From positions 186,001 through 250,000 of the forward strand of contig BMUD01000005.1 in assembly GCA_014650015.1 (NCBI GenBank): a stretch of DNA of 64,000 nucleotides, in the 5' to 3' direction. Below the pieces are notes generated by a model, which was not told the origin of the DNA, made no database searches, and saw nothing but the letters and a program-made list of their open reading frames with translations. A program made the translations under genes and the position numbers. Origin of the DNA: Streptomyces griseoloalbus. Lineage in GTDB: Bacteria; Actinomycetota; Actinomycetes; Streptomycetales; Streptomycetaceae. This document shows positions 25,941-34,304 of this stretch, piece by piece; within the stretch, counting starts at the first letter, position 1; each line of letters opens with the position of its first letter.

Positions 25941-25974
25941 GGTGGCGTGATGGACAACCGTCCATCACGCCACC
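25941..25974. terminator. 15-bp hairpin after the DUF3152 gene
   Basis: A perfect inverted repeat, GGTGGCGTGATGGAC with its complement and an AACC loop. It separates the DUF3152 gene from the glycosyltransferase operon, and could also be a leader hairpin of the latter. An earlier in-frame ATG for the glycosyltransferase falls inside it and is rejected for that reason. Confidence 0.7.
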
Positions 25975-26054
25975 GCCTTGTCCGCATACGTTCGTCCCGC
26001 TGCGAGCCGCCGGGTCAACGGCGGCTCCCCATACGGGAGATCGGGGGTGCACAG

Positions 26055-27752
26055 GTGCGCATCGGAATGCTTACGGAGGGTGGCTATCCGTATGTGGACG
26101 GTGAGGGCTGGCTCTGGTGCGACCGCCTGGTGCGCGGACTCGGCCACCATGAGTTCGACGTCTACGCGTTCAGCAGCAGCGAAGCACAGGAGCAAGCGGG
26201 CTGGGTCCCGCTGCCGCCGCAGGTCGGCCGGGTGCGTACCGCACCGCTGTGGGGGGCCTGGGGTGACGGGGTGGTGTACGGCCGCCGCGCGCGCCGGCGC
26301 TTCTCGGAGCACTACGGCGAGCTGGCCGCCGTCCTCTGCGCCGCGACGGACCCCCTTGCCCCCGACAGCCGGCCCGCGAGGCCCGGCACACCCCGCGTGT
26401 CAGCCGAGGCGGACCGTTTCGCCACCGCTCTCCACGGCCTTGCCGAACTCGCCCGCGACGAAGGGGGCCTGCAGTCCGCGCTCCGCTCCGAGACGGCCGT
26501 ACGCGCCCTGGAGCGCGCCTGTCGTGCGCCCGGCGCCCTGCGCACCACGCGTGAGGCCCGCGTACCGGATCTGCTGGCCGTCGCCGCCCACCTGGAACGC
26601 GCCCTGCGCCCCCTCTCGCTCGACTGGTACGAGGAGGACGGACTCGGCGCGGTCGACGTCTGCCACGCCGCCGCCGGCGGGGTGACGGCCCTTCCGGGTC
26701 TGCTCGCCCACCACTTCTCCGGCGTCCCCCTCCTGGTCACCGAGTACGGCGTACGCCTGCGGACGTACTACCTCACCCGCCCGGACTCCCCGCCCGCGGT
26801 CCGTGCCCTGCTCGCCGCCTTCCACGGCAGGCTCGCCGCCGAGATCTACCGCCGGGCGGCGTTCATCACACCGGGCAACACGCACGCCCGCCGCTGGCAG
26901 GAGCGCTGCGGCGCCGACCGGGCGAAGCTCCGCACGGTCTACCCCGGCATGGACGCCGCGCCCTTCGCGGAGGTGGGCGAGGCCCCGGAGAGCGCGGACC
27001 CGCACACCCTCGTCTGGGTCGGCCACGTGCAGCCCGCCAAGGACCTGGTCTCGCTCCTGCACGCCTTCGCGGAGATCCGCAAGGAGGAGCCGAAGACCCG
27101 ACTGCGGATCATCGGCGGACCCTGCGGCCCGGAGGGCGCCGCCTACCTCGGCCACTGCAGGGCACTGGCCGCCCAGCTCTTCCCGGACGAGGCCGAGAGC
27201 CCGCACTCCGTCGGTGACAACCCGGTCTCCTTCGAGGAGCTCGGCGGCCCCGAACTGCCGACCCCCGCCGACGCCTACGGACGCGGTGCCGTGACCGTTT
27301 CGTCCAGCGTCGTCGAGGGCTTCCCGGTCGGCCTGGTGGAGGCGATGTTCTGCGGTCGCGCGACGGTCTCCACGGACGTCGGCGCGGTCGTGGAGGCCAT
27401 CGGCGGCACCGGTCTCGTCGTACCGCCGCGCAATCCGCGGGCGCTCGCCGAGGCGTGCGTCTCCCTGCTGCGCGACCCCGAGCGCCGCGCGCGCCTCGGC
27501 GCCGCCGCGCGCGCCCGAGCACTCGAACTGTTCACCGCCGACCAGAGCATCGCGGCGTTCCACGGCATCTATCTGGAGATCGTCGCCCGGACACCGGTCC
27601 ACCGCCTCCTCCTGGACGCCACCGGCGACCCCCTGCCCTTCGCCACCCCCGCCGAGGCCCACGTCCCCGGCCACTGGACCGACCGCACCTCCCGCGTCCT
27701 GCCCGGGTGGGCCATGGACGCCCCGGTTCCCGCGACGGAGACAGCCCGATGA
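26055..27752 (+). CDS. PelF-like glycosyltransferase (DUF3492 plus GT4)
   Basis: A 565-aa retaining GT4 glycosyltransferase. It begins VRIGMLTEGGYPYVDGEGWL, matching the DUF3492 N-terminal Rossmann domain of PelF, the cytosolic Pel-polysaccharide synthase. The C-terminal GT4 half shows VYPGMDAAPF, VGHVQPAKDLVSLLHAFAEI, RIIGGPCG, a SVVEGFPVGLVEAMFCGR donor-site motif with the E-x7-E pair, and VPPRNPRALAEACVSLL. A 50-residue segment at about 105-160 is extra relative to compact GT4 enzymes. It is first in an operon whose next start overlaps its stop (ATGA). Confidence 0.88.
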   Translation: MRIGMLTEGGYPYVDGEGWLWCDRLVRGLGHHEFDVYAFSSSEAQEQAGWVPLPPQVGRVRTAPLWGAWGDGVVYGRRARRRFSEHYGELAAVLCAATDPLAPDSRPARPGTPRVSAEADRFATALHGLAELARDEGGLQSALRSETAVRALERACRAPGALRTTREARVPDLLAVAAHLERALRPLSLDWYEEDGLGAVDVCHAAAGGVTALPGLLAHHFSGVPLLVTEYGVRLRTYYLTRPDSPPAVRALLAAFHGRLAAEIYRRAAFITPGNTHARRWQERCGADRAKLRTVYPGMDAAPFAEVGEAPESADPHTLVWVGHVQPAKDLVSLLHAFAEIRKEEPKTRLRIIGGPCGPEGAAYLGHCRALAAQLFPDEAESPHSVGDNPVSFEELGGPELPTPADAYGRGAVTVSSSVVEGFPVGLVEAMFCGRATVSTDVGAVVEAIGGTGLVVPPRNPRALAEACVSLLRDPERRARLGAAARARALELFTADQSIAAFHGIYLEIVARTPVHRLLLDATGDPLPFATPAEAHVPGHWTDRTSRVLPGWAMDAPVPATETAR

Positions 27753-28879
27753 CCGACCTCGGCGAACTGAACCGCGGCACTCCGCCGGGCGCGGCCGACC
27801 CGGTCAAGGCGCTGCTGCACCGCCACCGCGATCTGTGCGAACGGGCGGTGGACCCGCTGGAGATCGCTGCGGGCCTGGAGGCCCACGGCATCACCGACCG
27901 CATCGCCGCCCGTTTCCGCCACCGCGACGTCTTCTCCCTCGCGGAGGAGCTTTACGCCCGAGTCCCCCGCGCCGGTGAAACCCCGCAGCCCGCACCGACC
28001 GAGCCACCCCCCGGGACAGGCACCGACCGGACGGCCCTCATCCTTCTCCCCGTGCTCCCCGGCGCCCTGTGCGCGGCAACGGTGATCGCCCTGCGCCAGA
28101 CCCACGGCCAGACCGGCCTCTACGCGGCCGTCGCCGGCGTCCTCGCCGTCACCCTCGCGCTGCGCGCGGCACTGCGCCGAGGACCGCTCAGCTCCCTCGG
28201 CCCCACCCGGTCCCGCACCGCCACGGCCTCCCGGACCTGCTGGCTCATCGGATACGCCCTGCTGGGCAACGGCCTGCTCGGTACCGCGATCACGGGCGGC
28301 CCGGACGGCCTGCCCAACGGCACCGCCGAAGGAGACTGGCCGCTCACCGTCGCCCCGGTCCTGGCGCTCGCCCTGTCCTGCGCGCCGGCGGCCTGGACCG
28401 TCCGCCTCTTCACCGTCCACGCCCGCCGCAGGCTCCGCTCCAGCCGTGGGCTGGAGGACCTCGCCGCCTCCGTACGCCCCGTGCTGCTCGGCACGTTCGC
28501 CCTGTACCTGACCGCCCTGGCCACCCTCCTCACCGCATCGTCCGCCCTCCTGGACGAGCCCTCAGCCCACGCGGAAACGCTCACCCTGGGCGCCCTCCTC
28601 TTCCTGGCCCGCCTCCTCACCGTCCACGGCTTCACCCACGCCCCGAAGGTGATCCTCACCCTCACCGTCGCCGCCCAGGCGACCGCCCTGGCCACGGTGT
28701 TCGCGGCCCGCCTCCCCGGCTGCGCCCCTGTGGACGCACCCGTGGAAACCCTGACGGCCTGGGACCCCGCCGCCCTTCCCGCCCTCACCTGCGGTGCGGC
28801 GGCCCTGACCCTCCTGATCCACGCCTCCCGCACCCTCACCCGGGCCTCGGCCCACATTCCACCGGAGCAACCACGGTGA
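27749..28879 (+). CDS. Polytopic membrane protein of the polysaccharide operon
   Basis: A 376-aa protein whose ATG overlaps the previous stop by 4 bp. Residues 1-80 are a cytosolic helical domain (HRHRDLCERAVDPLEIAAGLEAHG, RIAARFRHRDVFSLAEELYA). About nine hydrophobic helices follow from residue 98 on. It lacks a recognised transporter motif. By position it would be the exporter or scaffold of the PelF-like enzyme, as PelG is in Pel systems, but I see no sequence evidence that it is a PelG homologue. Confidence 0.8.
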   Translation: MTDLGELNRGTPPGAADPVKALLHRHRDLCERAVDPLEIAAGLEAHGITDRIAARFRHRDVFSLAEELYARVPRAGETPQPAPTEPPPGTGTDRTALILLPVLPGALCAATVIALRQTHGQTGLYAAVAGVLAVTLALRAALRRGPLSSLGPTRSRTATASRTCWLIGYALLGNGLLGTAITGGPDGLPNGTAEGDWPLTVAPVLALALSCAPAAWTVRLFTVHARRRLRSSRGLEDLAASVRPVLLGTFALYLTALATLLTASSALLDEPSAHAETLTLGALLFLARLLTVHGFTHAPKVILTLTVAAQATALATVFAARLPGCAPVDAPVETLTAWDPAALPALTCGAAALTLLIHASRTLTRASAHIPPEQPR

Positions 28880-28901
28880 CCCATCCGAAGGAGACCCCCG
28901 C

Positions 28902-28949
28902 ATGACCACCCACCCCGCAGCTCCGCACCCCGAAGGAGCCGCCCGATGA
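28902..28949 (+). CDS. 15-codon mini-ORF coupled to the epimerase
   Basis: A short frame reads MTTHPAAPHPEGAAR and stops. It has a near-perfect AAGGAG site eight bases before its ATG, and its TGA overlaps the epimerase ATG (ATGA at 28946-28949). A second AAGGAG for the epimerase lies inside it. It may be a translational coupling device or simply leftover coding sequence; there is no evidence that the peptide itself matters. Confidence 0.4.
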   Translation: MTTHPAAPHPEGAAR

Positions 28950-29983
28950 GAGTCCTGCTGATCGGAGCCAACGGCTACCTCGGCCGCTTCGTGGCCGACC
29001 GTCTCCTCGCCGACCCCGCGGTCCAGCTCACCGCCCTGGGCCGCGGCGACGACGCCGACGTCCGCTTCGACCTCGCCACCGGCAGCCCCGGCGCCCTCAC
29101 CCGCTTCCTCGACGCCGTCCACCCCGGCGTGGTGGTCAACTGCGCCGGCGCCACGAGAGGCGGCGCCCGCGAGCTCACCCGGCACAACACCGTCGCCGTC
29201 GCCACCGTCTGCGAGGCCCTGCGTCGCAGCGGCTGCGGGGCACGGCTCGTGCAGATCGGCTGCAGTTCGGAGTACGGCCCCAGCCAGCCCGGTTCCTCCA
29301 CCGCGGAGGACGCCGTCCCCCGCCCCGGCGGTCCGTACGGCGTGAGCAAGCTCGCCGCCACCGAACTGGTCCTCGGCTCCGGCCTGGACGCCGTGGTCCT
29401 GCGGGTCTTCTCACCCGTGGGCCCCGGCACCCCCGCCGGCTCCCCGCTCGGCCGTCTGGCCGAGGCGATGCGCCGCGCCATGCAGTCCGGCGACGGTGAG
29501 CTGAAGCTCGGCGGTCTCGGCGCACAGCGGGACTTCGTCGACGTCCGTGATGTGGCCCGCGCCGTCCACGCCGCCTCACTCTCCGCCGCGCAGGGCGTCA
29601 TCAACATCGGCTCGGGCCGCGCCGTCCGCCTCCGCGACGCCGCCGGCATCCTCGCCCGGGTGGCCGGATACGGCGGAGCCCTCACCGAACTGGACGGCCC
29701 GCCCGGCATGCACCACGCACCCCACGTGACGGCGGGCCCCCACCACGCCACCCACGCGTCCCACGCCACCCAGTCCCCCCACATCAGGCCCACCATCGGC
29801 CACCCCCGCCCCGACCCCGACCACCACACGACGAGCCCCATGGCCTTCCCGTACCCGGACGGCTGCGGGAGCTGGCAGCAGGCCGATGTGCGCACCGCCC
29901 GCGACCGGCTCGGCTGGCGCCCCCGGATCAATCTCGAGGAATCCCTGGCCGACATCTGGATGGAGGCCGCATGCCGCATCTGA
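28946..29983 (+). CDS. NAD-dependent sugar epimerase/dehydratase
   Basis: A 345-aa extended SDR enzyme. The Rossmann motif is GANGYLGRF at residues 7-15. The catalytic region shows a Ser-Ser pair (QIGCSSEYGPS) and YGVSK (Tyr and Lys). Substrate-side motifs GGLGAQRDFVDVRDVARAV and INIGSGRAVRLRD follow. It most likely makes or changes a nucleotide sugar for the operon. Residues about 252-295 form an odd His/Thr/Pro-rich insertion with many H-A-T-H type steps, absent from typical family members. Its stop overlaps the next gene by 13 bp. Confidence 0.88.
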   Translation: MRVLLIGANGYLGRFVADRLLADPAVQLTALGRGDDADVRFDLATGSPGALTRFLDAVHPGVVVNCAGATRGGARELTRHNTVAVATVCEALRRSGCGARLVQIGCSSEYGPSQPGSSTAEDAVPRPGGPYGVSKLAATELVLGSGLDAVVLRVFSPVGPGTPAGSPLGRLAEAMRRAMQSGDGELKLGGLGAQRDFVDVRDVARAVHAASLSAAQGVINIGSGRAVRLRDAAGILARVAGYGGALTELDGPPGMHHAPHVTAGPHHATHASHATQSPHIRPTIGHPRPDPDHHTTSPMAFPYPDGCGSWQQADVRTARDRLGWRPRINLEESLADIWMEAACRI

Positions 29984-30720
29984 CCAGTGCCAAACGCGGC
30001 ACGGCGAGCACAGACGTCCGCACCGGCTTCGGCATCCCCGGCTTCGCGCACCCCCTCGTCGCCCCCGCCGAGTGGAACGAACTCACCCGCCCGGGCACCC
30101 CCCTGCACTGGGTGGTGCTCAACGTGGCCGACGGCCCCGGTGGCCGGCCCGACCCGCGCTGCCTGGAGGCGGCCGGCCGGCTGCGCAACGCCGGTGTCCG
30201 CGTCCTCGGCCACCTCGACACCGCGTACGGCCTGCGGACCTTCGGCGAGGTGATCTCGGACGCCCACCGGTTCCTCGACTGGTACCAGGTCGACGGCTTC
30301 CTCCTGGACCGCTGTCCCGCCGACCGCGCCGCACTCCCCGAGGTCCGGCGCACCGTCACCACGCTCCAGGCGATCCGTGACGACGCCCACATCGTCCTCG
30401 GCCACGGCACCCACCCGTACCCGGGATACGCCGAACACGCCGACCAACTGGTCACCTTCTCCGGCCCGTGGAGCGACTACCGCTGGTCGCAGGTGGCGGA
30501 GTGGACCGCCGACCACCCGCCCGAACGCTTCTGCCACTTCGTGCACGGAGTGCCCCGGCCGCACCTGGACGAGGCCCTGCGCATCGCCCGCTGGCAGGGC
30601 GCGGCCACGATCTACTTCACCGACCACACGGGGCACGGCGGCCGTACCGAACCCTGGGAGCCGCGGCCCGGTTACTGGGACGACCTCGTCTCGCGGATCG
30701 GGACAGGTGTCTCGGAATGA
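29971..30720 (+). CDS. Spherulation-specific family 4 / GH114-like TIM-barrel protein
   Basis: A 249-aa single-domain protein. It has the spherulin-4 pattern: IPGFAHPLVAPAEWNEL, WVVLNVADGPGGRPDP, GVRVLGHLDTAYGLR, DWYQVDGFLLDRC, and FCHFVHGVPRP. These barrels are related to GH114 polygalactosaminidases and to the hydrolase domain of PelA. No signal peptide is visible, so the enzyme would act inside the cell or leave by another route. The start lies 13 bp inside the epimerase gene. Enzymatic action on a GalN-type polymer is inference. Confidence 0.85.
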   Translation: MPHLTSAKRGTASTDVRTGFGIPGFAHPLVAPAEWNELTRPGTPLHWVVLNVADGPGGRPDPRCLEAAGRLRNAGVRVLGHLDTAYGLRTFGEVISDAHRFLDWYQVDGFLLDRCPADRAALPEVRRTVTTLQAIRDDAHIVLGHGTHPYPGYAEHADQLVTFSGPWSDYRWSQVAEWTADHPPERFCHFVHGVPRPHLDEALRIARWQGAATIYFTDHTGHGGRTEPWEPRPGYWDDLVSRIGTGVSE

Positions 30721-30783
30721 AAAAGGCCATGGCAGTGTTAAGCGGAGAACAACCGTAGTGATTGACCGACCAACGGAGTCCCC

Positions 30784-31962
30784 GTGTCGCTGCCACCCCT
30801 GGTCGAGCCGGCCCCCGAGCTCACCGTAGACGAGGTCCGCAGGTACTCCCGCCACCTGATCATCCCCGATGTGGGCATGGACGGGCAGAAGCGGCTGAAG
30901 AACGCCAAGGTGCTCTGCGTGGGCGCCGGCGGCCTGGGTTCGCCGGCGCTGATGTACATGGCCGCCGCCGGCGTGGGCACCCTCGGCATCGTGGAGTTCG
31001 ACGAGGTCGACGAGTCGAACCTGCAGCGCCAGGTCATCCACAGCCAGGCCGACATCGGCCGCCCCAAGGCCGAGTCCGCCCGTGACACCGTCCAGGGCAT
31101 CAACCCGTACGTGAACGTGATCCTTCACGAGGAGCGGCTCGAGGCCGACAACGTGATGGAGATCTTCAGCCAGTACGACCTGATCGTCGACGGCACGGAC
31201 AACTTCGCGACCCGCTACCTGGTCAACGACGCCTGCGTCCTGCTGAACAAGCCGTACGTGTGGGGTTCGATCTACCGCTTCGACGGCCAGGCCTCGGTGT
31301 TCTGGTCCGAGCACGGCCCCTGCTACCGCTGCCTGTACCCGGAGCCCCCGCCCCCCGGCATGGTCCCCTCCTGCGCCGAGGGCGGCGTCCTGGGCGTGCT
31401 GTGCGCGTCCATCGGCTCCATCCAGGTCAACGAGGCCATCAAGCTGCTCGCCGGCATCGGTGAGCCCCTCGTCGGCCGTCTGATGATCTACGACGCCCTG
31501 GAGATGCAGTACCGCCAGGTCAAGGTCCGCAAGGACCCCGACTGCGCGGTCTGCGGCGAGAACCCGACCGTCACCGCGCTCATCGACTACGAGGCCTTCT
31601 GCGGTGTCGTGTCCGAGGAGGCCCAGGCGGCGGCCGTCGACTCCACGATCACTCCCAAGCAGCTCAAGGAGTGGATCGACGACGGCGAGAACATCGAACT
31701 CATCGACGTACGCGAGCCGAACGAGTTCGAGATCGTCTCCATCCCGGGCGCCCGGCTGGTCCCCAAGAACGAGTTCCTCATGGGCAGCGCCCTGGAGAAC
31801 CTGCCGCAGGACAAGAAGATCGTCTTGAACTGCAAGACGGGTGTCCGCAGTGCGGAAGTCCTCGCGGTCCTGAAGTCCGCGGGCTTCGCCGACGCCGTCC
31901 ACGTCGGCGGCGGCGTGATCGGCTGGGTCAACCAGATCGAGCCGGAGAAGCCGGTGTACTGA
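30784..31962 (+). CDS. moeZ: MoeZ: E1-like adenylyltransferase/sulfurtransferase
   Basis: A 392-aa fusion of a ThiF/MoeB adenylyltransferase and a rhodanese domain. It activates and thiolates the C-terminus of ubiquitin-like sulfur carriers (MoaD, ThiS, CysO type). ATP-binding GAGGLG is at 47-52. Two CxxC pairs (C180/C183 and C254/C257) bind zinc. The catalytic segment GTDNFATRYLVND is present. The rhodanese active Cys350 is in NCKTGVRS. The GTG start follows GGAG. MoaE lies near the end of the window, in the same pathway but not the same operon. Confidence 0.95.
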   Translation: MSLPPLVEPAPELTVDEVRRYSRHLIIPDVGMDGQKRLKNAKVLCVGAGGLGSPALMYMAAAGVGTLGIVEFDEVDESNLQRQVIHSQADIGRPKAESARDTVQGINPYVNVILHEERLEADNVMEIFSQYDLIVDGTDNFATRYLVNDACVLLNKPYVWGSIYRFDGQASVFWSEHGPCYRCLYPEPPPPGMVPSCAEGGVLGVLCASIGSIQVNEAIKLLAGIGEPLVGRLMIYDALEMQYRQVKVRKDPDCAVCGENPTVTALIDYEAFCGVVSEEAQAAAVDSTITPKQLKEWIDDGENIELIDVREPNEFEIVSIPGARLVPKNEFLMGSALENLPQDKKIVLNCKTGVRSAEVLAVLKSAGFADAVHVGGGVIGWVNQIEPEKPVY

Positions 31963-31991
31963 TCAACCCTTCCGCTGACCGGCGGACCTGA

Positions 31992-32033
31992 AGAAGCCCA
32001 TGGCACTGACCAGTTCAGGTGCCGTGGGCTTCT
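31992..32033. terminator. moeZ terminator
   Basis: A 15-bp inverted repeat with one mismatch (AGAAGCCCATGGCAC at 31992-32006 and its partner at 32019-32033) begins 29 bp after the moeZ stop. Confidence 0.75.
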
Positions 32034-32040
32034 GCCGTGA

Positions 32041-32325
32041 TGGGTTGGCGTCGGCCGCGGTGTCGCGTCTACGCTCTTCGGTCGGTGGACTCGCGAGGAG
32101 TGGACCGCCGTTGTCGCCCGGCGTGAGCGTCTCATTCCGCTGACGATCGAACCCCTTGCGGCCGCTGACGTACCCGACATCCTGAGTGCCGTCATCCAAA
32201 AGGATCTGCACGGCTTGGACTCGAATGAGCAGGCGGCCATCGCCGCACTGCTGGATGCGGTCAATGGACCCACCGGCCCGCATAAAAAGCCCGGCTTTCC
32301 TGGCGCGCTCGCACCCGGGGGCCCC
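32041..32325 (+). pseudogene. Relic of a TIR-domain protein gene
   Basis: A frame open from 32041 reads RWTREEWTAVVARRERLIPL, then IEPLAAADVP, VIQKDLHGLDSNEQ and LLDAVNGP ending KKPGFPG. This is the C-terminal half of a bacterial TIR domain of the kind fused to TPR, NB-ARC or FxsC-type modules. There is no start codon in front, the N-terminal TIR strands are missing, and the frame follows directly on the moeZ terminator. After PGFPG the family resemblance stops, though the frame stays open to 32547. It is therefore a fragment, presumably left by deletion. Confidence 0.65.
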
Positions 32326-32572
32326 TCCACCGCCAGCTCCGGCAGCCAGCGTCTCGGCGGCGACCACTCCTTCACTGAACAGGTGACCCGGTCCCTCGCC
32401 CATGCCTTGACTGCCAACAACAAGCCATACGAGCCGTACGGCTACCTGCCGCTCAACCGCCGAACCCGTAGGGCTACGCTCCGGGGCGCTACCTCGGATG
32501 CACCGGCGGCGGTCTCGGGCTCGACGATCTCTACGGGACAGCCCTGAGGCCGGCATCGAGGCTGAGGCGGGT

Positions 32573-32597
32573 CTCCACGCGTCACGGGTGCGTGGAG
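32573..32597. terminator. Hairpin past the first Tap-like gene
   Basis: CTCCACGC at 32573-32580 pairs with GCGTGGAG at 32590-32597, with extra C/G pairs outside after one mismatch. It lies 13 bp beyond the minus-strand hydrolase stop. Confidence 0.55.
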
Positions 32598-32609
32598 CCC
32601 CCGCCGTCG

Positions 32610-34106
32610 TCATGAGCAGACCTTGCCGTCCTCGGGCACCGTGCCGTTCAGCAGATACGCGTTCACCGTGGAGTCGACGCAGTCGCTGCCACTGCCGTAC
32701 GCACCGTGGCCCTCGCCCTTCCAGGTGAGCACGACACCGACGTCCTCGCCCAGCTCGTCCGCCATCTTCCGGGCACCCTCGTACGGCGTGGCGGGGTCGC
32801 CGGTGTTGCCCACGACCAGGACCGGCGCCGCGCCCGGCGCGCTCACCTCGGGGGTGTCGTGCTGACCGGGAACCGGCCAGTCGTGGCACCAGCCGGCCGT
32901 GTCCCAGCCGAGGAACGCCCCGAACACGGGCGAGATCTCCTCGAACTCGGGCAGCAGCTTCTTCGTCTCCTCCAGGGTCGGCCGCTGCTTGTCGTCCAGG
33001 CACGATATGACCCGCTGCGAGTGGGTCGTCGTGCCGTAGCGTCCCGAGGTGTCGCGTTCGTTGTAGCCGTCGGCCAGCGCCAGCAGCTCCGAACCGTCCC
33101 CCTCCTGCGCCGCCTTCAGCGCGCTGGTCAGCGCAGGCCAGCCGTCCTTGCTGTACAGCGGCAGCACGATGCCGGTCAGCGCCAGGGTCTGCGTCAGCTC
33201 GCGTCCGGAGGCGGACGTCGGCAGCGGTTCGGCGTCGATCCGCTCCAGGAGCTCCGCGATCTCCCGCGACCCCTGCCCGGGGTCCCGTCCGGTGGACTTC
33301 AGGTAGTTGTCGAGCGCCGTCTGGAAGCCACGCGTCTGATTCCTGGCATGGCCCACCGTGTCGGCGCTCGGGTCCACCACCGCGTCGAGCGTCATCCGAC
33401 CCACCTTCTTCGGGAACAGATGGGCGTAGACGCCGCCGAGTTCGGTGCCGTAGGAGATCCCGAAGTAGTTCAGCCTGTCGTCGCCGAGGGCCTGCCGGAT
33501 GCGGTCCATGTCGCGGGCGGTGTCCGTGGTCGACACATGGGCCATCAGCTTCCCGGCGGCGTCCTGGCAGCCCTTGCCGAAGTCGGCGGCGTCGTCGAGG
33601 AACGCCTGTTCCTCGGCCTGCGTGTCCGGGGTGCCGTCCACCGACGACTCGGCGGCCTGGATGCTCTTGTCGTCTCGGCAGCGGACGCCCTCGCTGGCGG
33701 CCACCCCGCGAGGATCCCAGCTCACCAGGTCGTACCGCTCGCGCAGCTCGGCGGCCGTGGCGGCGTAGGACGGCATCGTGGACACGCCCGAGCCGCCCGG
33801 GCCGCCGAAGTTGAACAGCAGTGAGCCGAGGCGGTCGTCGCCCGTGGCCTTGGCCCGGATCAGGGCCAGCCCTATGGTCGAGCCGTCGGGCTTCGACCAG
33901 TCCAGCGGCACCCGCAGAGTGGCGCACTGCCAGTCGCCGCCCGGAGCGGGGCCGTCCCCGGTGGCCTTGCAGCGTCCCCACTCGAGCGCCGTCCCGCCGC
34001 TCTTGCCGTCGTTCCCTGAGTCGTCGTCCGACGAGCCGCCGCTGCAGCCCGCCGTCAGAAGCGCGGCGGCGACCGTCAGGGCCGTCCACCGTGTGAAACG
34101 GGTCAT
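32610..34106 (-). CDS. Secreted Tap-like tripeptidyl aminopeptidase lipoprotein
   Basis: A 498-aa alpha/beta-hydrolase exopeptidase. The signal (RWTALTVAAALLTAGCSGG) ends in an LTAGC lipobox, Cys21. Family motifs: FNFGGPGGSGVST (oxyanion), YDLVSWDPRGV, nucleophile elbow GISYGTELGG, the acid in VVGNTGDPATPYEGA and the His in WKGEGHGAYG. A TAP-like C-terminal extension ends with Cys (DGKVCS). It trims peptides outside the cell, as the Streptomyces Tap and Slp enzymes do. It is followed upstream by a clear paralogue. Confidence 0.92.
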   Translation of the reverse strand: MTRFTRWTALTVAAALLTAGCSGGSSDDDSGNDGKSGGTALEWGRCKATGDGPAPGGDWQCATLRVPLDWSKPDGSTIGLALIRAKATGDDRLGSLLFNFGGPGGSGVSTMPSYAATAAELRERYDLVSWDPRGVAASEGVRCRDDKSIQAAESSVDGTPDTQAEEQAFLDDAADFGKGCQDAAGKLMAHVSTTDTARDMDRIRQALGDDRLNYFGISYGTELGGVYAHLFPKKVGRMTLDAVVDPSADTVGHARNQTRGFQTALDNYLKSTGRDPGQGSREIAELLERIDAEPLPTSASGRELTQTLALTGIVLPLYSKDGWPALTSALKAAQEGDGSELLALADGYNERDTSGRYGTTTHSQRVISCLDDKQRPTLEETKKLLPEFEEISPVFGAFLGWDTAGWCHDWPVPGQHDTPEVSAPGAAPVLVVGNTGDPATPYEGARKMADELGEDVGVVLTWKGEGHGAYGSGSDCVDSTVNAYLLNGTVPEDGKVCS

Positions 34107-34216
34107 GTGCCACTTCCCCCCTCGCTGGCCGTCCGCACTGTGCCGCGGATGGCGGTCAGGCCATGGTAGGCAGATCCGCCGCCCACCGGGGCAGCCTGTG
34201 GATAACGCTCTGACCT

Positions 34217-34287
34217 GCGACTTCCCGCGACTTCCCGCGACTTCCCGCGACTTTCCCGCGACTTCTTGCGGGTTCCTGCGACTTACT
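34217..34287. repeat. Seven 10/11-bp tandem repeats
   Basis: GCGACTTCCC occurs at 34217, 34227 and 34237, then as an 11-bp form at 34247, then as three diverged copies to 34287. It lies between the two Tap-like genes. With about one helical turn per unit, it could present repeated sites on one face of the DNA, or be simple slippage. Confidence 0.8.
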
Positions 34288-34304
34288 GCGGCTCGGGCGC
34301 CCGT

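Larger units (their letters stand above)
31963..32609. other. 647-bp region between moeZ and the first Tap-like gene
   Basis: No intact gene that I can support. It holds the moeZ terminator, a TIR-domain relic (annotated separately) and the terminator of the minus-strand hydrolase. Base composition in 32150-32450 is less GC-biased at third positions than that of neighbours. Confidence 0.6.

Noticed and set aside
28975-31902. 975-codon minus-strand open frame
   Set aside because: It is antisense to the epimerase, spherulin-4 and moeZ genes, with no recognisable motif.
32226-32547. Separate small gene starting within the TIR relic
   Set aside because: No ribosome site, starts inside the TIR core, and the C-terminal part has no protein-like conservation pattern.
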